A DNA stretch of 64,000 bases from Luteimonas sp. S4-F44 (GCF_022637415.1 NZ_CP093340.1:2604001-2668000); one strand, 5' to 3'; counted from the first letter of the stretch, positions 8,439 to 17,570 are shown. Numbers and translations: made by a program. The notes: generated by a model from the letters alone, not told the origin.

Positions 8439-9651
8439 GGCGCCGCGCACGTCCGTCGCAGGCGCCTGGCGACAGGCGTTCGCGCTGCTGCTGGCCCTGC
8501 TCGCCTGGCCAGCATGGGCCCAGGTCGCAAGCGACGCCCCGCGGGTCGGGGTGGCGACGATGCAGCCGGGCGAAGTGTTCTTCGAACGCTTCGGCCACAA
8601 CGCGATCGTGATCGACGACCCAACGGCGCCCGGGCCGGTGTCCTACAACTTCGGCTTCTTCGACCCGTCGGAGCCCGATTTCGTCGCCCGTTTCGTGCGT
8701 GGCGACATGCGCTATCAGCTCGCTGCGCTGCCGCTGGCCGACGACCTGGCCTATTACCGCGAGGTCGGGCGCGGCGTGTCGATCCAATGGCTCGACCTCG
8801 ACCCGGCGCAGGCCCGGCATCTGGCCACGGCCCTGGCCTGGAATGCGCGCCCCGAGAACGCGCATTACCGCTACGACTACTTCACCGACAACTGCTCCAC
8901 GCGCGTGCGCGATGCGCTCGACGCCGCCTTGGGCGGCTTGCTGCACAGGCAGTTGCAGGGCCGTTCGCGCGGCAACACCTTCCGCGGCGATGCGGTGCGC
9001 CTGGCCTCCCCGGCGCTGTGGATGTGGCTGGGCTTCGACATCGGCCTGGGCCCGGCCGCCGACCGGCCGAACGCGCTGTGGCAGGACATGTTTGTGCCGA
9101 TGCGCTTGGCCGAAGCGCTGCGCGGGATCCGCCATGCCGATGGCCGGCCGCTGGTCGCCGAGGAAGTCCAGGTGCTGCCGCACCGCCAACCGGCCGAGCC
9201 GCCGGAGCGTGCGCGCCAGTGGTGGCCGTGGCTGCTGGCCGGCCTCGTGCTGGGCGCGGCCGCCCTTGCGCTGGGCCGCCGAGCGCCGCGCGCCCTGGCC
9301 AGCGCCGCGCTCGGGTTCTGGACACTGTGCGCGCTGCTCGGCGCAGTGATGCTGTTCCTGTGGCTGGGTACCGAGCATGTGTTCGGCTGGCGCAACCACA
9401 ACCTGCTGCTGTTCAACCCGCTGTGCCTGTTGCTGCTGCCTGGCGGCTGGCGACTCGCGCGCGGCCGCGCGCCTGGCCGGTTGTTCGCGATCGTGCTGCC
9501 GACGGTCGCCACGCTCGGCATCGTCGCGCTGTTCCTGCATTGGCTGCCGGTGCTGCCGCAGCGCAATGCGGCCTGGCTGTCGCTGGTGCTGCCGCTGCAT
9601 GTCGCCCTGCTTGCGGCGCTGCGTCCCAAGTCGCCGACTGCCCTCCCCTAG
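8425..9651 (+). CDS. DUF4105-type membrane protein (Lnb N-terminal periplasmic domain)
   Basis: Envelope protein of 408 residues. A signal segment ends AWPAWAQ (about residue 30). The periplasmic DUF4105-like domain spans about residues 40-250, with the family pattern PGEVFFERFGHNAIVI, then SYNFGFF and YDYFTDNCSTRVRDAL, whose Cys is typically conserved. The C-terminal third has about five membrane helices starting at WWPWLLAGLVLGAAALALG and including GTEHVFGWRNHNLLLFNPL. The ATG at 8425 overlaps corC by 14 nt, implying co-translation. The family is widespread, but its biochemical role is unsettled; the N-terminal domain resembles the cysteine-protease-like part of lacto-N-biosidase Lnb. Confidence 0.85.
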   Translation: MPRTEAPRTSVAGAWRQAFALLLALLAWPAWAQVASDAPRVGVATMQPGEVFFERFGHNAIVIDDPTAPGPVSYNFGFFDPSEPDFVARFVRGDMRYQLAALPLADDLAYYREVGRGVSIQWLDLDPAQARHLATALAWNARPENAHYRYDYFTDNCSTRVRDALDAALGGLLHRQLQGRSRGNTFRGDAVRLASPALWMWLGFDIGLGPAADRPNALWQDMFVPMRLAEALRGIRHADGRPLVAEEVQVLPHRQPAEPPERARQWWPWLLAGLVLGAAALALGRRAPRALASAALGFWTLCALLGAVMLFLWLGTEHVFGWRNHNLLLFNPLCLLLLPGGWRLARGRAPGRLFAIVLPTVATLGIVALFLHWLPVLPQRNAAWLSLVLPLHVALLAALRPKSPTALP

Positions 9652-9731
9652 GCACGCCGCACCGGTGACGGACGGCCGCGGGTTGCGGCCGCGTTCGCTG
9701 CTCGCATTGCAGACACTGCGCCGGTCCGCCT

Positions 9732-9743
9732 GCATACGTATGC
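9732..9743. promoter_or_regulatory. Perfect palindrome upstream of GH97 gene
   Basis: GCATACGTATGC, a 12-bp perfect palindrome with a central CG, 74 bp before the start of the GH97 glycosidase. A CG-centred symmetric site of this kind is typical of LacI-family sugar repressors; no such regulator lies in the window. This is inference from form and position. Confidence 0.4.
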
Positions 9744-9816
9744 GGCCGCGGCGCCTTGGACCTGCGTGACAGAATCGGGACGACCGCACGCGAATGCGCT
9801 TGGGAGGGCGCCGCAC

Positions 9817-11850
9817 ATGTCGAACCGGTTCTTATTCTGTCTCGCCCTGCTGCTGCCGCTGTCGGCGTGGGCGAATCCGTCGGCCGGATCGGCCGCCCGC
9901 ATCACCTCGCCCGACGCGACGATCGCCGTCGAGGTCACGACCGACAACGAGGGCCGCGCCAGTTACCGCGTCAGTCGGGCCGGTCGGCCGGTCATCGCCG
10001 ACTCGCGCCTGGGCATGTTGTTCGCCGATGCGCCGAAGTTCGAACGCAACCTCGCCATCGTCGACCAGCGCACGCGCAGTCATGACGAGGCGTGGGAGCT
10101 GCCGTGGGGCGAGCGCCGGCAGATGCGCGACCACCACAACGAACTGCGCGTCACCTTCGCCGAGACCAGCGGCGCCCAGCGACGCTTCGACGTGGTGTTC
10201 CGCGTGTTCGACGATGGCGTGGGGTTCCGCTATGACTTTCCCGACCAGCCGGGACTGCGGCGCCTGGCGATCAGTGAAGAGCTGACCGAATTCGTCGTCG
10301 CCGACGCGGCGACCGCCTGGTGGATCCCGGCCTTCGAGTGGAACCGCGAGGAGTACCTTTACCACCGCACCCCGATCGAGCAGGTCGGCGACGCGCAGAC
10401 GCCGATCACGCTGCGCACCGACGATGGCCTGCATCTGTCGATCCACGAAGCGGCGCTGGTCGACTATTCGGGCATGAACCTGACCCGCGTCGACGGCCGC
10501 AAGCTCAAAGCGGCCCTGACGCCGGGCATCGGCGAGGCCAAGGTCGAGGTTGCCGCGCCGTTCGCGACCCCGTGGCGCACGATCCAGATCGCCGATCGCG
10601 CCGGCGGCCTGGTCGAATCGGGATTGATCCTTAACCTCAACGCGCCCAACGCACTCGGCGATGTCTCCTGGATCCGGCCGATGAAGTACGTCGGCATCTG
10701 GTGGGAGATGCACCTCGATCGCAAGACCTGGGCCTCCGGGCCCAAGCACGGCGCGACCACCGCGCACGCCAAGCGCCACATCGATTTCGCCGCGGCCAAC
10801 GGCCTGGGCGGCGTGCTGGTCGAAGGCTGGAACGTCGGCTGGGACGGCGAGTGGTTCGGCAACGGCGAGACCTTCAGCTTCACCCGCGCCTACCCCGACT
10901 TCGATCTCGAAGAGGTCACCCGCTATGCGCGCGATAAGGGTGTGATGCTGATCGGCCACCACGAGACCTCGGGCAATGCCGCGCATTACGAGCAGCAGCT
11001 CGACGACGCGTTCGACCTGTACGCGCGTCTGGGCGTGCACGCGGTCAAGACCGGCTATGTCGCCGACGCCGGACAGGCCAAGGTGCGCGATGCCCAGGGC
11101 CGGCTGCGCTACGCCTGGCACGAAGGCCAGGCGATGGTGCGCCACCACCAGCGCGTGGTCGATGCAGCCGCGAAGCGGCGCATTGCGGTCAACCCGCACG
11201 AGCCGGTCAAGGACACCGGGCTGCGCCGGACGTATCCCAACCTGATCACGCGCGAAGGCGCGCGCGGCATGGAGTTCAACGCCTGGGGCAATCCGGGCAA
11301 TCCGCCCGAGCACGAGGCCACGCTGGTGTACACCCGGCTGCTGGCCGGGCCGATGGACTTCACGCCTGGCGTGTTCGGCATGGACACCAAGTCGGGCGAA
11401 CCGATGGCCAGCACGCTGGCCAAGCAGTTGGCGCTGTACGTGGTGATCTACAGCCCGTTGCAGATGGCTGCCGACCTGCTCGAGCACTACGAGGCGCGTC
11501 CCGAGGCATTCCAGTTCATCCGTGACGTGCCGGTCGACTGGGAGGACACCCGCGCGGTGGCCGGCGAGGTCGGCGAGTACGCGGTGATCGCGCGCCGCGC
11601 GCGCGGCGGCGACGACTGGTACCTGGGCGCGGTCACCGATGACAGCGCGCGTACGATCGAGGTGCCGCTGGACTTCCTCGAGCAGGGCCGCCGCTACACC
11701 GCGCAGATCTACCGCGACGGCGACAACGCCGGCTGGCGCAACGACCCCCACGATATCGTCATCGAGTCGCGCGAGATCGGCGCCGGCGACACGCTGTCGG
11801 TCCGCCTGGCCCCGGCCGGCGGGCAAGCGGTGCGGTTCGTCGCCCTCTAA
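9817..11850 (+). CDS. Exported GH97 alpha-glucosidase-like glycoside hydrolase
   Basis: Secreted glycoside hydrolase family 97 enzyme, 677 residues. The ATG at 9817 has a GGGAGG ribosome site 9 nt upstream and opens a signal peptide (MSNRFLFCLALLLPLSAWA). An N-terminal beta-sandwich (about residues 25-270) is followed by a TIM barrel (GVLVEGWNVGWDGEW) and a C-terminal beta-domain. Glu383 (in GHHETSG), Glu462 (in NPHEPVKDTG) and Glu486 (in GARGMEFN) match the three glutamates of the inverting SusB group; the 24-residue gap between the last two is as in SusB. The retaining-type Asp nucleophile is absent (KTGYVAD, with Gly413 at that place). I therefore infer an inverting alpha-glucosidase acting on maltooligosaccharides in the periplasm. 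No sus-like receptor genes are adjacent. Confidence 0.88.
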   Translation: MSNRFLFCLALLLPLSAWANPSAGSAARITSPDATIAVEVTTDNEGRASYRVSRAGRPVIADSRLGMLFADAPKFERNLAIVDQRTRSHDEAWELPWGERRQMRDHHNELRVTFAETSGAQRRFDVVFRVFDDGVGFRYDFPDQPGLRRLAISEELTEFVVADAATAWWIPAFEWNREEYLYHRTPIEQVGDAQTPITLRTDDGLHLSIHEAALVDYSGMNLTRVDGRKLKAALTPGIGEAKVEVAAPFATPWRTIQIADRAGGLVESGLILNLNAPNALGDVSWIRPMKYVGIWWEMHLDRKTWASGPKHGATTAHAKRHIDFAAANGLGGVLVEGWNVGWDGEWFGNGETFSFTRAYPDFDLEEVTRYARDKGVMLIGHHETSGNAAHYEQQLDDAFDLYARLGVHAVKTGYVADAGQAKVRDAQGRLRYAWHEGQAMVRHHQRVVDAAAKRRIAVNPHEPVKDTGLRRTYPNLITREGARGMEFNAWGNPGNPPEHEATLVYTRLLAGPMDFTPGVFGMDTKSGEPMASTLAKQLALYVVIYSPLQMAADLLEHYEARPEAFQFIRDVPVDWEDTRAVAGEVGEYAVIARRARGGDDWYLGAVTDDSARTIEVPLDFLEQGRRYTAQIYRDGDNAGWRNDPHDIVIESREIGAGDTLSVRLAPAGGQAVRFVAL

Positions 11851-11865
11851 CAGACCTGGGGTCCA

Positions 11866-11927
11866 AAACCGGGGTCAGCGTGCAATTTCCCGCCACGCGA
11901 CGGGAAATTGCACTCTGACCCCGGTTT
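11866..11927. repeat. Long intergenic palindrome, copy 1 (GGGGTCAG family)
   Basis: 27-bp arms, 26/27 complementary, around an 8-nt loop; outer ends AAACCGGGGTCAG / CTGACCCCGGTTT. It lies 15 nt after the GH97 stop and 16 nt before the corA start, so the hairpin is probably transcribed. It shares its arms with copies at 16256 and 62796. It resembles REP-type or small palindromic mobile elements, but no REP-associated transposase is in the window. Confidence 0.85.
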
Positions 11928-11943
11928 CGCGGAGGATGCGCCG

Positions 11944-12957
11944 ATGAGCGATTCTCCCGTGACGTCCGGCGGTGCGCCGTCCAATCCGCCGAGTGTGGTG
12001 AACTGCGCGGTCTACGGGCCGGGTGGCAAGCGCGACGTCGCGTTGGCCGATGTCGGCGAGGCGCTGGCCGAGGATCCAGCCTGCTTTGCCTGGATCGGCC
12101 TCTACGAACCCGACCAGGGCGTGCTGGCGCAGTTGCAGGCCGAGTTCGCCCTGCACGACCTGGCGATCGAGGATGCCGGCAAGGCACACCAGCGCCCCAA
12201 GATCGAGGCATACGGCGATTCGCTGTTCATCGTCGCCAACACCGCGCAGGCGGTGGACGAGCGCATCGCCTACGGCGAGACCCATCTGTTTCTCGGCGCC
12301 CGCTACCTGGTGAGCGTGCGCCACGGCGCCTCGCTGTCGTACGCGCCGGCACGCCGCCGCCTGGAACGCGAGCCGGCATTGCTGGCAATGGGGCCGTCGT
12401 CGGCGCTGTACGCGGTGCTCGATGCGATCGTCGACAACTACCTGCCGGTGGTCGATGAGTTCCGCACCACGCTTGACGCGCTCGAGCGCCACATCATCAG
12501 CGCGCAGTTCCACCGCCGCATCCTGATCCGGCTTTACGAACTCAAGCGCGAACTGACCTGGATGCGGGTCGCCGTCACGCCGCTGCAGGATGTGCTCTCG
12601 CAGCTGATGCGCAACACAGGACCGCTGATCCCCGCGGACATGAAACTCTATATCCGCGACGTGCTCGACCACTCCGCCCGCATCAACGAAACCGTCGATG
12701 CCTTGCGCGACATGCTCGGCACCGCGCTCGCGGTCAACCAGGCGCTGGTGACGCTGACCCAGGGCGAGATCGTCAAGAAGCTCGGCGCCTGGGCCGCGCT
12801 TCTCGCCGCGCCGACGCTGATCACCAGCTGGTACGGCATGAACTTTCGCAACATGCCCGAGCTCGACGATCGCTACGCCTATCCGCTGCTGATCGGCGGC
12901 ACCGCCGTGGTCATGGGCCTGCTGTACCGCATGTTCAAGCGCGCCGGTTGGCTGTGA
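11944..12957 (+). CDS. corA: CorA-family divalent cation channel
   Basis: Mg2+/Co2+ (or Zn2+ efflux, ZntB-like) channel of the CorA superfamily, 337 residues. A cytoplasmic alpha/beta domain and long stalk helix lead to two C-terminal membrane helices, with the filter motif YGMNF between them near residue 300. The tail RMFKRAGWL is basic. The ATG at 11944 has GGAGG upstream at 11931-11935, just outside the palindromic repeat. An earlier in-frame start would translate part of the repeat and is unlikely. The MPEL loop after GMN is typical of CorA proper. Confidence 0.92.
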   Translation: MSDSPVTSGGAPSNPPSVVNCAVYGPGGKRDVALADVGEALAEDPACFAWIGLYEPDQGVLAQLQAEFALHDLAIEDAGKAHQRPKIEAYGDSLFIVANTAQAVDERIAYGETHLFLGARYLVSVRHGASLSYAPARRRLEREPALLAMGPSSALYAVLDAIVDNYLPVVDEFRTTLDALERHIISAQFHRRILIRLYELKRELTWMRVAVTPLQDVLSQLMRNTGPLIPADMKLYIRDVLDHSARINETVDALRDMLGTALAVNQALVTLTQGEIVKKLGAWAALLAAPTLITSWYGMNFRNMPELDDRYAYPLLIGGTAVVMGLLYRMFKRAGWL

Positions 12958-13002
12958 CGCCGGCATATCCACAGCGCCATCAACGCCATGGGTCGGCCGG
13001 CG

Positions 13003-13647
13003 CTACGCTGGCCAGAAACGCGTGACAGCCTCGCGGATCGCCAGTCCGCCGCCGCCGATCAGCACCGCGAAGTAGACGATCGTCAGCACATTGGCCAGGT
13101 GGCCCAGCAACACCATCGTGCCGTCACGCTGCAGCAGGCCGATTGCCAGGCACATCAGCGCCACGCCCGGCACGGTGTTGCTGAAGGGAATGAAGCCGAA
13201 CGGCGCCATCAGCAGCACCGCGCCCAGGATCAGTGCCGCGTCGTTGAACACCCCGACACCGCGACCGTGGGTCAGGCCGGACAGCCGCCCGGGCCGGGTG
13301 ATCCGCTCCAGCCGGCGCACCCACTTCAGACCGGTGTCGAGCGCACCGCGCATGCGGCCGGCCGGGACCGAACGGCGGCGCACCGCGGACGGCATCCACA
13401 AGGGCCGCCCCATCATCCGGGCCACGCCGATCAGCACAATGACCGCGCCGAACACCGTGCTGACCCCCGGGATCGAGACCGGGATCAGGAACACCAGCGT
13501 CAGCAGGATCACCAGCAGCAACATGCCCTGCGCGCCGAGTTCGTCGACCAGCGGGCCGACCTGCACGTCGCCATCGGGCAGGCCCGCGATCAGCGCCTGC
13601 AGTTGCTCGCGCAGCGAGGCCTCCGAGGCCTCCATCGGAGCGTTCAT
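13003..13647 (-). CDS. ExoD-like exopolysaccharide synthesis membrane protein
   Basis: Integral membrane protein of the ExoD family, 214 residues from ATG 13647; a longer frame back to 13773 has no signal-like or family sequence. A short cytoplasmic N terminus (SLREQLQALIAGLP) is followed by the segment LVDELGAQGMLLLVILLTLV. The ExoD motif PVSIPGVSTVFGAVIVLIG comes next, then HGRGVGVFN and hydrophobic segments near APFGFIPFSNTVPGVALM. ExoD affects exopolysaccharide production and alkali tolerance in Rhizobium; the mechanism is unknown. It is divergent from cstA. Confidence 0.85.
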   Translation of the reverse strand: MNAPMEASEASLREQLQALIAGLPDGDVQVGPLVDELGAQGMLLLVILLTLVFLIPVSIPGVSTVFGAVIVLIGVARMMGRPLWMPSAVRRRSVPAGRMRGALDTGLKWVRRLERITRPGRLSGLTHGRGVGVFNDAALILGAVLLMAPFGFIPFSNTVPGVALMCLAIGLLQRDGTMVLLGHLANVLTIVYFAVLIGGGGLAIREAVTRFWPA

Positions 13648-13772
13648 CGCAAGCCGCGCGGTCGGTGCGCGGCGGGCATGCGCAGGGCGGGCGGCGGCAT
13701 CGTCGACACAGGCAGGTCCGAAAGCGAAAGGGCGCGCCATCCTAGCAGGCCGCCCAGCCGGGCCCCGCCCCA

Positions 13773-13801
13773 TTCACGTTGCCGCGCGCGGCGTCTAATA
13801 C
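13773..13801 (+). promoter_or_regulatory. Candidate promoter of cstA
   Basis: TTCACG (13773-13778), 17-nt spacer, TAATAC (13796-13801), about 97 bp before the cstA start. It matches the sigma70 consensus only moderately. Confidence 0.35.
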
Positions 13802-13898
13802 GAAAGTCGTAAGGCTGTGGGCCGCGATCGGCCTCGATGCGCATTGACCGCGCCGCCCCCCGGCGCGACCCTGTGCGCGGTCTTTCCGGGGAATCGCT

Positions 13899-15992
13899 AT
13901 GAAGGGTGTCGTCAACCACGTCGTCTGGGGCGCGGTCGCGCTGCTGGGCGCCGCCTGCATGGGCGTCGTCGCCCTGCGTCAAGGCGAACAGATCAGCGCG
14001 CTGTGGATTGTGGTCGCAGCGGTGTCGATCTATCTGGTCGCCTATCGCTACTACAGTCTGTACATCGCCAAGAACGTAATGGGGCTCGATGTGCGGCGCG
14101 CCACGCCCGCGCACGTCAACAACGACGGCCTGGACTACGTGCCGACCAACAAGCACGTGCTGTTCGGGCACCATTTCGCCGCGATCGCCGGTGCTGGTCC
14201 GTTGGTCGGCCCGGTGCTGGCGGCGCAGATGGGCTACCTGCCCGGCATGCTGTGGCTGATCGTCGGCGTGGTGCTGGCCGGCGCGGTGCAGGACTTCATG
14301 GTCCTGTTCGTGTCCACCCGCCGCAACGGCCGCTCGCTCGGCGATCTGGTACGCGAGGAGATGGGTCAGGTCGCGGGCACGATCGCGCTGTTTGGCGCCT
14401 TCATGATCATGATCATCATCCTGGCGGTGCTGGCGATGATCGTCGTCAAGGCACTGGCCGAGAGCCCCTGGGGCATGTTCACGGTGATCGCGACGATGCC
14501 CATCGCGATCTTCATGGGCCTGTACATGCGCTACATCCGGCCCGGCAAGATCGGCGAGATCTCGGTGGTCGGCATCGTGCTGCTGCTGGGCGCGATCTGG
14601 CTGGGCGGCAAGGTCGGCGCCCACCCGACCTGGGGCCCGGCGTTCACCTTCACCGGCACCCAGATCACCTGGATGCTGATCGGCTACGGTTTCGTCGCCG
14701 CGACGCTGCCGGTGTGGCTGCTGCTCGCGCCGCGCGACTATCTGTCGACGTTCCTCAAGATCGGCGTGATCGTCGCGCTGGCGATCGGCATCGTCATCGC
14801 CAGCCCCGAGGTCACCTCGCTGAAGATGCCGGCGCTGACCGAGTTCGCGTCCACTGGCGACGGCCCGGTCTGGAAGGGCGGCCTGTTCCCGTTCCTGTTC
14901 ATCACCATCGCCTGCGGCGCGGTGTCGGGCTTCCACGCACTGATCGCCTCGGGCACCACCCCCAAGCTGCTCGCCAACGAAACCCACGCCCGCTACATCG
15001 GCTACGGCGGCATGTTGATGGAATCGTTCGTGGCGATCATGGCGCTGGTCGCAGCCTCGATCCTCGATCCGGGCATCTACTTCGCCATGAACAGCCCGGC
15101 CGCGATCGTCGGCACCGATGTGCACAGCGCCGCGGCGGCGGTGAGCCAGATGGGCTTTGTGATCACGCCCGAGGCGCTGGAGCTCAAAGCCCAGCAGATC
15201 GGCGAACACACGATCATCTCGCGCGCAGGCGGCGCGCCGACGCTGGCCGTCGGCATCGCGGTGATCCTGCACGACGCCCTGCCCTTCACCGGCGAGGCGG
15301 CGATGGCCTTCTGGTACCACTTCGCAATCCTGTTTGAGGCGCTGTTCATCCTGACCGCGGTGGACGCTGGCACGCGCGCAGGCCGTTTCATGCTGCAGGA
15401 TCTGCTTGGCAATTTCGTGCCGGTGCTGCGCAAGACCGACAACTGGGGTGCCAACGCCCTGGGCACGGCTGGCTGCGTGGCGCTGTGGGGCTACTTCCTC
15501 TACCAGGGCGTCGTCGATCCCCTGGGCGGCATCAACACCCTGTGGCCGCTGTTCGGCATCGCCAACCAGATGCTGGCCGGTATCGCGCTGATGCTGTGCA
15601 CGGTGGTGCTGTTCAAGATGAAGAAGGACCGCTATGCGTGGGTGACCATCGTGCCGGCGGCGTGGTTGCTGATCTGCACCACGGCGGCCGGCCTGATCAA
15701 GCTGTTCGACCCCAAGCCGGCGGTCGGCTTCCTCGCCCAGGCCAGTCACTACAAGACGGCGCTGGCCAACGGCGAACTGCTGGGCGCGGCCAAGACCGCC
15801 GCTCAGATGCAGCAGGTGGTCGTCAACGCCTACGTCAACGCGGGCCTGACGGCGCTGTTCCTGTTCGTGGTGTTCAGCACGCTGTTCTTCGCGATCCGCG
15901 CGATCGTGCGTGCCCGCCGCGTCGCCACGCCGACCGCGCGCGAGACGCCGTACGTCGAACTCTCGGCCGACCAGCAGAAGGCCTGGCTGTGA
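13899..15992 (+). CDS. cstA: CstA-family carbon starvation/pyruvate transporter
   Basis: Large inner-membrane transporter of 697 residues with about 16-18 helices. In E. coli the family members CstA and BtsT import pyruvate, with peptide uptake also proposed. Conserved CstA features are HVNNDGLDYVPTNKHVLFGHH near residue 75 (seen here as DGLDYVPTNKHVLFGHHFA), IAGAGPLVGPVLAAQMGYLPG, and GTTPKLLANETHARYIGYGGM. The C terminus is cytoplasmic. It pairs with the small YbdD-type gene 28 nt downstream, the usual partner needed for activity in related systems. Expression is typically raised in carbon limitation. Confidence 0.95.
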   Translation: MKGVVNHVVWGAVALLGAACMGVVALRQGEQISALWIVVAAVSIYLVAYRYYSLYIAKNVMGLDVRRATPAHVNNDGLDYVPTNKHVLFGHHFAAIAGAGPLVGPVLAAQMGYLPGMLWLIVGVVLAGAVQDFMVLFVSTRRNGRSLGDLVREEMGQVAGTIALFGAFMIMIIILAVLAMIVVKALAESPWGMFTVIATMPIAIFMGLYMRYIRPGKIGEISVVGIVLLLGAIWLGGKVGAHPTWGPAFTFTGTQITWMLIGYGFVAATLPVWLLLAPRDYLSTFLKIGVIVALAIGIVIASPEVTSLKMPALTEFASTGDGPVWKGGLFPFLFITIACGAVSGFHALIASGTTPKLLANETHARYIGYGGMLMESFVAIMALVAASILDPGIYFAMNSPAAIVGTDVHSAAAAVSQMGFVITPEALELKAQQIGEHTIISRAGGAPTLAVGIAVILHDALPFTGEAAMAFWYHFAILFEALFILTAVDAGTRAGRFMLQDLLGNFVPVLRKTDNWGANALGTAGCVALWGYFLYQGVVDPLGGINTLWPLFGIANQMLAGIALMLCTVVLFKMKKDRYAWVTIVPAAWLLICTTAAGLIKLFDPKPAVGFLAQASHYKTALANGELLGAAKTAAQMQQVVVNAYVNAGLTALFLFVVFSTLFFAIRAIVRARRVATPTARETPYVELSADQQKAWL

Positions 15993-16020
15993 TGCGGGCC
16001 GCCGCGGGAGCTGTGCGCTG

Positions 16021-16245
16021 ATGGCCGGCACCCTGGTCCCGGTCGACTACTTCGCCACACACAAACGTGTGTGGCGAAGAGTGGTGCAGACCGCGCGACT
16101 GTGCTGCGGGGTACCGGACTATGACAACTACGTCCGGCACATGCTCGACAAGCACCCCGACCGCGAACCGATGGACTACAAGACGTTCTTTCGCGAACGC
16201 CAGGAAGCCCGCTTTGGCGGGCGCAGCGGCTTCCGCTGCTGCTGA
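16021..16245 (+). CDS. ybdD: YbdD/YjiX family small protein, CstA partner
   Basis: Small soluble protein of up to 74 residues that accompanies CstA/BtsT transporters. The family core is plain: GVPDYDNYVRHML, then MDYKTFFRERQEARFGG, ending FRCC. The ATG at 16021 gives an N-terminal extension of about 15 residues beyond relatives. In-frame GTG codons at 16069, 16081 and 16084 would give a length closer to the family (about 54-59 residues). A 13-bp perfect hairpin covers 16050-16079, exactly this uncertain zone, so the first codons may instead be untranslated leader. Confidence 0.88.
   Translation: MAGTLVPVDYFATHKRVWRRVVQTARLCCGVPDYDNYVRHMLDKHPDREPMDYKTFFRERQEARFGGRSGFRCC
16050..16079 (+). promoter_or_regulatory. 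Perfect 13-bp hairpin at the ybdD start
   Basis: CTTCGCCACACAC and GTGTGTGGCGAAG arms around the 4-nt loop AAAC. It lies over codons 10-20 of the annotated ybdD frame and around its alternative GTG starts. A stable stem here could control ybdD translation or mark the cstA/ybdD transcript boundary. Confidence 0.55.
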
Positions 16246-16255
16246 CTCACCCGCA

Positions 16256-16303
16256 AACCGGGGTCAGCGTGCAATTCTCGAGAAATGCACTCTGACCCCA
16301 GTT
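16256..16303. repeat. Long intergenic palindrome, copy 2 (GGGGTCAG family)
   Basis: 48-bp palindrome without a loop, centred on CTCGAG; arms 21/24 complementary, sharing AACCGGGGTCAGCGTGCA with the other copies. It fills most of the 68-nt gap between convergent ybdD and the DUF819 gene, so it could also act as a transcription stop. Confidence 0.85.
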
Positions 16304-16313
16304 CTGATCCCGG

Positions 16314-17570
16314 TTACTGGCCGGCCATGAGGCGCAGGATCTGGCCGACGAAGTAGGCGATCAGGGTGCCGGTGGCGTAGCCGACGGTGCCCAGCAGTAC
16401 GCCGACCGGGGCCAGCGAGGGATGGAATGCGGCGGCGATGACCGGCGCCGAGGCGGCCGCGCCGATATTGCCCATCGAGCCGACGCCGACATAGAACATC
16501 GGCGCCTTGACCAGCCGCGCCGCGCCCCAGATCACCAGGACGTGGACCGTCATCCAGATCGCGCCGATCGCGATCAGCTCCAGCCGGTCGAACAACTTCA
16601 TGAAATCCATCTGCATGCCGATGCAGGCGATCAGGAAGTACAGGCAGACGGTGCCGATCCGCGATGCGCCGGCGTTCTCCAGCTTGCGCGCGGGCGTGAA
16701 GCTCAGCAGCAGGCCGGCGGCGGTCGAGATCAGCACGACCCAGACGAACGAGGAATCGAGACTGAAACGCGCCGCCCATTCGAACTGGGCGAACCAGGCC
16801 GCCAGCGGGCCTGCAATCGCGTGCGCCAGGCCGACGAAGCCGAACGCGACCGCGATGATGACCATCAGGTCGGTGAGCGTGGGGATGCGCGCGTTAGCGG
16901 CCTCGTAGGCGGCGATCCGCGCCTTCATCTCGTCGATCGCCGCAGTGTCGGCACCTGAGCGCAGGTCGATCTGCGTGGCGCGGTTGGCCAGAAACAGCAG
17001 CGTGGCCATCAGCAGGCTGGCCATCGCGACATCGACCACCGCGAACTGCCCGAACAGCGTCGCGTCCACGCCGTAGACCTCGCGGATCGCGACCATGTTC
17101 GCGCCGCCACCGATCCAGCTGCCCGCCAGCGCCGCCATGCCTTTCCAGGTGTCGCCGGCGACGGCCGGCGGATGCACCCATTCCATGATCTGGAACGAGA
17201 CGATCGCGCCCAGCACGACGCCCACCGTGCCGGCGACGAACACGAACAGCAGTTTCGGTCCGAGCTTGAGAATGCCCTTGAGATCGATCGACAACGTCAG
17301 CAGCACCAGCGCGGCCGGTAGCAGCACGCGGCTGGCGATCGGGTTGTAGAGACTGTTGTACTCGCCGTCGATCAGCCCGACGGTGTTGTAGAACGCCGGC
17401 ACGAAGTAGCACAGCAGCAGCGCCGGCACCCAGGTGAAAAACTTCTTCCAGAACGGCGTCGGGCCGCTGGAGAGCCAGAAGATCAGGCCAAGGGTCGCGG
17501 CGAGCAGGCCGAACAGGACGATGTCGCTGGTGATCAGCGCGGTATGGGGTGCGGCAGAGTCGATCGCCAT
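16314..17570 (-). CDS. DUF819 family membrane protein
   Basis: Inner-membrane protein of 418 residues with about 11-12 hydrophobic helices. It is recognised as DUF819 (YjcL-like) by the N-terminal ITSDIVLFGLLAATLGLIFW, by MAALAGSWIGGGANMVAI, and by the C-terminal GSMGNIGAAASAPVIAAAF. The repeated two-half layout with glycine-rich re-entrant stretches resembles anion/carboxylate carriers, but no substrate is established. Its start lies about 110 nt downstream of the S9 peptidase gene on the same strand, separated from it by a strong hairpin. Confidence 0.85.
   Translation of the reverse strand: MAIDSAAPHTALITSDIVLFGLLAATLGLIFWLSSGPTPFWKKFFTWVPALLLCYFVPAFYNTVGLIDGEYNSLYNPIASRVLLPAALVLLTLSIDLKGILKLGPKLLFVFVAGTVGVVLGAIVSFQIMEWVHPPAVAGDTWKGMAALAGSWIGGGANMVAIREVYGVDATLFGQFAVVDVAMASLLMATLLFLANRATQIDLRSGADTAAIDEMKARIAAYEAANARIPTLTDLMVIIAVAFGFVGLAHAIAGPLAAWFAQFEWAARFSLDSSFVWVVLISTAAGLLLSFTPARKLENAGASRIGTVCLYFLIACIGMQMDFMKLFDRLELIAIGAIWMTVHVLVIWGAARLVKAPMFYVGVGSMGNIGAAASAPVIAAAFHPSLAPVGVLLGTVGYATGTLIAYFVGQILRLMAGQ

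Noticed and set aside
13644..16031. 795-codon open frame on the minus strand
   Set aside because: Antisense to cstA, which is a clear family match over full length.
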